Positions 14,207 to 17,395 of a stretch of 17,395 nucleotides of DNA are shown piece after piece (within the stretch, counting starts at the first letter, position 1; each line of letters starts with the position of its first letter). The translations under genes were made by a program, and so were the position numbers. The DNA comes from Thermoplasmata archaeon (GTDB lineage Archaea > Thermoplasmatota > Thermoplasmata > Lutacidiplasmatales > UBA184), in NCBI GenBank assembly GCA_030039135.1, contig JASHQN010000186.1:1-17395 (forward strand), written 5' to 3'. The notes below the pieces were generated by a model, which worked only from the letters and a program-made list of their open reading frames with translations, was not told where the DNA came from and ran no database searches.

Positions 14207-15364
14207 CTAGCCGGTCAGGCCGGTGCCCCCACCGGCACCCTTGTCGTCCTGGGGAGGGGCGAAACCGATCTCCTCGTAGTGCTTCAACCGGTAGACGAGC
14301 ATCGCGATCAGCCAGCAGCCGATGAAGAGGAACACGATCCCGATGCCGACGTACCCCCAAACGTCGATGCCGTACGGGCCGGCCGCGTTGTTCAACCAGT
14401 TCATCGTGTTCCAGAAGCCGAACGGCCCGCCCGAAAGGCCGAACTCCGACGCGAACACCCCGAGGATCTCGATCGTCCCGATGATGAAGGCGACGAGGAC
14501 CGAGATGAGCGTCATCGTGAGATTGTAGTACACCTTGCGGATCGGCTTCGCGAACGCCCAGCCGTAGGCGTACCGCATGCTGAGCCCGTCCGAGGTATCG
14601 GTGAGCACCATCCCGCAGGTGAACATGAACGGCAGCACGAGCACCATCCAGAGCGGGAAGCCGACCGCTGCGGTCCCGACCGTGACGGTGATCGCGATCA
14701 GCGTCACCTCCGTCGCGGTATCGAAGCCGAGGCCGAACAGGACGCCGACCGGATAGATCTGCCAGGGTTCGTTGACGAACTTGAACAGCCAGTTGAAGTA
14801 GCGGTTCATGAACCCGCGGTTGTTGAGCTGGGCCTCGAGCCTCTCGTTGTCGAGGGTCCCGGCGCGGAGCTGTCGGAAGATCAGGTAGACCTCCCAGAAA
14901 ATCAGGAGGTTGATGAACGCGATGATGTACAGGAACCCGCCCGAGATGGCGGTCCCGAGCACGGCGCCGATGGCCGCGAAGGTCGGGTACGCACTAATGA
15001 TGAAGCGGGCCGCTACGACGAGCCCGACCAGCATCCCCATGACGATCGTCGAGTGCCCGAGCGAGAACCACGTCCCGACCGTGTAGGGCTTCTTTCCCTG
15101 CTGCAGCAGCTTACGGGTGGTGTTGTCGATGGCGCAGATGTGGTCGGCGTCGACCCCGTGGCGAAGGCCGAGGGTATACGCGAGGATGCCGAGCCCGATG
15201 AAGATCCCGAAGGTCCGGCCGATGTAGAAGGTGAGAGCGAGACCGAACGCGGTCGCGAGGATGATCCCGACGTAGATCAGCGCCGCCCCTCGGCGCTCCT
15301 TGGCTCCCAGGACCCACTGGTTCGGCCCGCGCTCTCCCCCGGGAAGGCTCCCTGGAGTGACCAC
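14207..15364 (-). CDS. NiCoT family nickel/cobalt permease
   Basis: The 385-residue membrane protein has about eight membrane segments and the NiCoT signatures: RHGVDADHICAIDN with the metal-binding H-x4-DH (H69, D74, H75) in the second helix, SLGHSTIV (H104), and GLGFDTATEV in the middle. NiCoT proteins import Ni2+ and/or Co2+ with high affinity using the proton gradient. The adjacent nikR gene, 140 bases downstream on the same strand, favours nickel. The start is GTG 15364; a TATA-like TAAATATC on the minus strand (15384-15391) centred about 24 bases upstream suggests a leaderless message. A candidate NikR site lies just beyond it. The user of the nickel is not encoded in this window. Confidence 0.92.
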   Translation of the reverse strand: MVTPGSLPGGERGPNQWVLGAKERRGAALIYVGIILATAFGLALTFYIGRTFGIFIGLGILAYTLGLRHGVDADHICAIDNTTRKLLQQGKKPYTVGTWFSLGHSTIVMGMLVGLVVAARFIISAYPTFAAIGAVLGTAISGGFLYIIAFINLLIFWEVYLIFRQLRAGTLDNERLEAQLNNRGFMNRYFNWLFKFVNEPWQIYPVGVLFGLGFDTATEVTLIAITVTVGTAAVGFPLWMVLVLPFMFTCGMVLTDTSDGLSMRYAYGWAFAKPIRKVYYNLTMTLISVLVAFIIGTIEILGVFASEFGLSGGPFGFWNTMNWLNNAAGPYGIDVWGYVGIGIVFLFIGCWLIAMLVYRLKHYEEIGFAPPQDDKGAGGGTGLTG

Positions 15365-15383
15365 GGCGTGGGAATCCCGACTC

Positions 15384-15391
15384 GATATTTA
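15384..15391 (-). promoter_or_regulatory. TATA-box candidate for the nickel permease
   Basis: On the minus strand the sequence reads TAAATATC, within the imperfect palindrome CTCGATATTTAGAG (15381-15394). Its centre is about 24 bases upstream of GTG 15364, consistent with a leaderless or nearly leaderless start. A second AT-rich run (TTTTTTTAATAA on the minus strand, 15403-15414) is an alternative. Confidence 0.45.
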
Positions 15392-15394
15392 GAG

Positions 15395-15421
15395 GTATGC
15401 CGTTATTAAAAAAAGTAACAC
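15395..15421 (-). promoter_or_regulatory. Candidate NikR operator upstream of the nickel permease
   Basis: On the minus strand a perfect GTGTTAC half-site (15415-15421) is followed, after 13 bases, by GGCATAC (15395-15401). I recall GTGTTAC-N13/14-GTAACAC as the site of a Geobacter NikR; the second half here matches 4 of 7 bases. A tighter inverted repeat, GTTA (15402-15405) and TAAC (15416-15419), is also present. It sits directly upstream of the permease TATA element. NikR binding is inferred. Confidence 0.4.
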
Positions 15422-15451
15422 CGTTAGCGACCGGATCGTTCCGTTGCTCGC

Positions 15452-16864
15452 TCAGAGGATGAACCGCTCCTCTTCCACGGCGCGGTGATCGAGCGAGAGG
15501 CGGTCGAGCGGATAGGTTTCTCCCGTGAAGAGCTCGGCCTCGCGCGCCCCGGCGTACTTCGCCGCAACCAGCCGACCGAGTGCATCCATCTTCATGATGC
15601 CGCTGCCCGAATCGCCGCCCACGAAGATCACTCCGTACGGCTCCTCGGTGAGCACGGGACAGCCTTCCGGACTGAAGCTGTAGTAGCCCCCCCACGCCGT
15701 GTCCAGCCGGACCCCGGACGTCTCGAAGCGCGGGAAGTACGGCGTCACGGCGGGCAGGACGTCGGTCGCGAACGCATCACGGTCTCCGAGGCGGGCGGGA
15801 TCAAAGTCGAGGCGTCCATCTCGTCCGGGGTCCTCGCGGACGCCGATCGGGTGGGCGACGCTGTCCTCGTACTCGATCCAGATCTTTCGTTCGCGATAGA
15901 TCGGTTTCAGCAGCGCACCGGTCGGTAGGATGAGGAACGGAAATCGGGCCTTGCCTCGGTCGGTGTCGATCGGGTGCACCGGCGGCTCCCAGCGCAGGAG
16001 CTCCTCCACGACCGGGCCCGACACGGAGAAGAGCGACTCCGGTCGGGGGCTGCACGCCGTGGGAACCCCGAGCGGGTGCAGGAGCTTCTCCGACCAGCCC
16101 CCGGCCGCGACCACCACGGTGTCGGTCTCTACGAATCCGCCGTTCGCGAACGTCACGCGGGAGATGTGCAGCCGGCCTCGCATCGCCCGCTGGAAGGAAA
16201 ACGGCATCTTCGAGCGTTCGTGGAGGAGGATCTCGTCCCGGCCCTCGAACGAGAGGCGCTGCACGACGGTGTTGAACGCGAACTCGACGCCCCGGGCCTG
16301 CGATTCCCGGCAGTAGAAGTCCGCCAAGATCTCGGGAGCCACGGCGCCGCAGCTCCGGCCGAAGAAACCTCCGGCGATCGGCTCCGGAGGCACCGAGTTG
16401 TCCCCCTCGAACCACCGTTTCGGTGCGATCTCGAGGCCGGGGCATGACTCGATGGCCTCGAGATCCACCGTCTCACCGTCGATCGGTTCGCGGGCTTCCG
16501 AGGCCAGCGAGTAGTACTCGTCCCGGCGACCCTCCGGGAGGAGCCAGAGGTACCCGTAGAGGTCGAGCAAGGGGACCGGCGTTCTCAGCTCTTCGTGGTC
16601 CTCCATGAGGTGGCGGTAGAACGCGATCGAGTTCTTCGAGAGGATCCGGTTGTCGGGTGAGCTGAACACGTCGCGGACCATCCCGTTGCTCGCCGCCATC
16701 GAGCCTTCTCCCGGGCGGGGGCGGGCCTCGACGACGAGGACCGAAAGCTTGGGATCCTGACGGATCAGGTGGTAGGCGGAGGCGAGCCCGAGCGCCCCTG
16801 CACCTACGATCACGACGTCGTACCGGCGCTTCGCTGGCGCCGTCTTCGGGGGAAGGTCGGGCAT
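15452..16864 (-). CDS. FAD-dependent oxidoreductase, DAO family
   Basis: The 470-residue protein opens with a Rossmann FAD-binding motif, YDVVIVGAGALGLASAY (GxGxxG at 21-26), and a VVEARPRPGEGSMAASNG flavin-contact segment. VVVAAGGWSE lies mid-protein, and WGGYYSFSPEGCPVLTEEP and GDSGSGIMKMDALGRLVA lie near the C-terminus, all typical of the D-amino-acid oxidase / sarcosine oxidase / glycerol-3-phosphate dehydrogenase superfamily. It should oxidise an amine or hydroxy-acid; the substrate is not predictable. ATG 16864 is favoured because TTAA at 16890-16893 lies about 27 bases upstream, fitting a leaderless start. It is divergent from an HpcH/HpaI-type aldolase gene, so it might share a catabolic pathway with it. 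Downstream it is followed by the nickel permease promoter. Confidence 0.85.
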   Translation of the reverse strand: MPDLPPKTAPAKRRYDVVIVGAGALGLASAYHLIRQDPKLSVLVVEARPRPGEGSMAASNGMVRDVFSSPDNRILSKNSIAFYRHLMEDHEELRTPVPLLDLYGYLWLLPEGRRDEYYSLASEAREPIDGETVDLEAIESCPGLEIAPKRWFEGDNSVPPEPIAGGFFGRSCGAVAPEILADFYCRESQARGVEFAFNTVVQRLSFEGRDEILLHERSKMPFSFQRAMRGRLHISRVTFANGGFVETDTVVVAAGGWSEKLLHPLGVPTACSPRPESLFSVSGPVVEELLRWEPPVHPIDTDRGKARFPFLILPTGALLKPIYRERKIWIEYEDSVAHPIGVREDPGRDGRLDFDPARLGDRDAFATDVLPAVTPYFPRFETSGVRLDTAWGGYYSFSPEGCPVLTEEPYGVIFVGGDSGSGIMKMDALGRLVAAKYAGAREAELFTGETYPLDRLSLDHRAVEEERFIL

Positions 16865-16887
16865 CCGAACCGCGGCCAGAATTCAGC

Positions 16888-16895
16888 CCTTAATC
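16888..16895 (-). promoter_or_regulatory. TATA-like element for the DAO-family gene
   Basis: CCTTAATC (minus strand GATTAAGG) is centred about 27 bases upstream of ATG 16864, the spacing expected for a leaderless archaeal transcript. Inferred from position and AT content only. Confidence 0.35.
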
Positions 16896-16964
16896 AAGCG
16901 GCCTGTAGACGCCACGGGATCCGGCCCATCCGGGTCAGGGCAGAACCGAGGGGCGAGGTGCAAG

Positions 16965-16972
16965 CCTTATCG
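16965..16972 (+). promoter_or_regulatory. TATA-like element for the aldolase gene
   Basis: CCTTATCG is centred about 29 bases upstream of GTG 16998, within the 133-base divergent gap. It is a modest match to an archaeal TATA box and is one reason for preferring GTG 16998 over the GTG at 16989. Confidence 0.3.
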
Positions 16973-16997
16973 ACCTCGGACCTCCCGAGTGGCCGGG

Positions 16998-17395
16998 GTG
17001 GACGCTGTGAGGACCCCTCTCCGCAGCCGGCTGAGCGTCCCGGGAGCGCCGTCGTTCGGCACCTGGATGTCGTCGCCCTCGGTCGTGGCGCTCGACGTGC
17101 TCAAGACGCTCGGCTTCGAATGGATCATGATCGACACGGAGCATGCCCAGATCGACCCCGAAACGGTGGCCGCGATGGTCGCTGTCCTCGGCGCCGGCGT
17201 CCCGCGTCCTCTCGTCCGCGTCGGCAACGTCGATCAGTACCTGATCAAGCAGGCGCTCGACTCGGGGGCGGAAGGGATCCTCGTGCCGCTCGTGAGCACG
17301 GTCGGCCAGGCCCGCGCCGCGGTCTCCTTCGCGAAGTATCCGCCGGAAGGGGTCCGGGGCGTCGCGGCCGCCGCGGCATCGCGGTACGGCACCGA
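16998..17395 (+). CDS. HpcH/HpaI aldolase family protein (3'-truncated)
   Basis: The open frame runs off the end of the window after 132 codons, so only about half the protein is seen. It matches HpaI-type class II aldolases: FGTWMSSPSVVALDVLKTLGF, IMIDTEHAQID with the expected catalytic base H49, PLVRVGN with substrate-binding R73, YLIKQALDSGAEGILVPLV, and YPPEGVRGV. These metal-dependent enzymes cleave 2-keto-4-hydroxy acids to pyruvate (or a related keto acid) and an aldehyde; 4-hydroxy-2-oxoheptanedioate and 2-keto-3-deoxy-sugar acids are known substrates. The metal ligands (a later Glu and Asp) lie beyond the window. The start could be GTG 16998 or GTG 17007; I prefer 16998 from its distance to the CCTTATCG element. 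It is divergent from the DAO-family gene. Confidence 0.85.
   Translation, partial: MDAVRTPLRSRLSVPGAPSFGTWMSSPSVVALDVLKTLGFEWIMIDTEHAQIDPETVAAMVAVLGAGVPRPLVRVGNVDQYLIKQALDSGAEGILVPLVSTVGQARAAVSFAKYPPEGVRGVAAAAASRYGT

Noticed and set aside
14090..15409. 439-codon plus-strand frame opposite the NiCoT gene
   Set aside because: Asp/Glu/Arg-rich translation mirroring the membrane helices of NiCoT on the other strand; no recognisable domain.
1..17395. tRNA, rRNA, CRISPR array, insertion sequence or defence system
   Set aside because: No cloverleaf T-loop, repeat-spacer array, transposase, terminal inverted repeat or defence-domain motif was found by eye on either strand.

Overview
This window looks like a high-GC archaeal chromosome segment, most likely from a member of Thermoplasmatota. 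The archaeal signs are an archaeal-type phosphopantetheine adenylyltransferase, a DUF5611 protein, a Trm-G10-type tRNA methyltransferase, and AT-rich TATA-like islands about 25-28 nt upstream of start codons, some of which imply leaderless mRNAs. The genus cannot be fixed from the sequence alone. High-GC soil or sediment Thermoplasmatota would fit, but that is inference. Seventeen protein genes are supported, two of them cut by the window edges. I see no tRNA, rRNA, CRISPR array or insertion sequence, and no gene-free stretch above about 150 bases.

Layout. (1) 1-2950, plus strand: a CoaD-like protein with a degenerate DUF84-like tail, a 73-aa unknown protein, a DUF5611 protein, and a site-2-protease-type membrane metalloprotease with a sequon-rich ectodomain. 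(2) 2928-4426, minus strand: a Mut7-C/zinc-ribbon protein coupled to Trm-G10 tRNA methyltransferase, fired divergently from a phosphohexomutase (4507-5895) off one shared TATA element. (3) 5923-7184, minus strand: a TSUP (TauE/SafE) permease with its usual DUF1634 partner. (4) 7293-10266, plus strand: an intracellular GH15 glucoamylase-type enzyme and a UspA protein. (5) 10316-12722, minus strand: a PadR regulator, an ABC ATPase and an ABC-2 permease in one tightly overlapped operon, divergent from tag (3-methyladenine DNA glycosylase I). (6) 13539-15364, minus strand: a nickel module, NiCoT permease followed by NikR. (7) 15452-17395: a DAO-family FAD oxidoreductase, divergent from a truncated HpcH/HpaI-type aldolase.

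How they work together. Most genes are housekeeping or small self-contained modules. The clearest regulatory logic is in two places. The PadR operon has a PadR-like operator lying on its own TATA box. The nickel transporter has a promoter-proximal site with a perfect GTGTTAC half-site of the kind I recall for some NikR proteins. The minus-strand operons repeatedly use 4-nt ATGA or GTGA stop/start overlaps, which implies translational coupling. I found no clear evidence of a wholly new defence or mobile system. The most unusual items are the degenerate CoaD-DUF84 fusion, the protease ectodomain, the His-rich tail on NikR and the shared-promoter regulatory sites.
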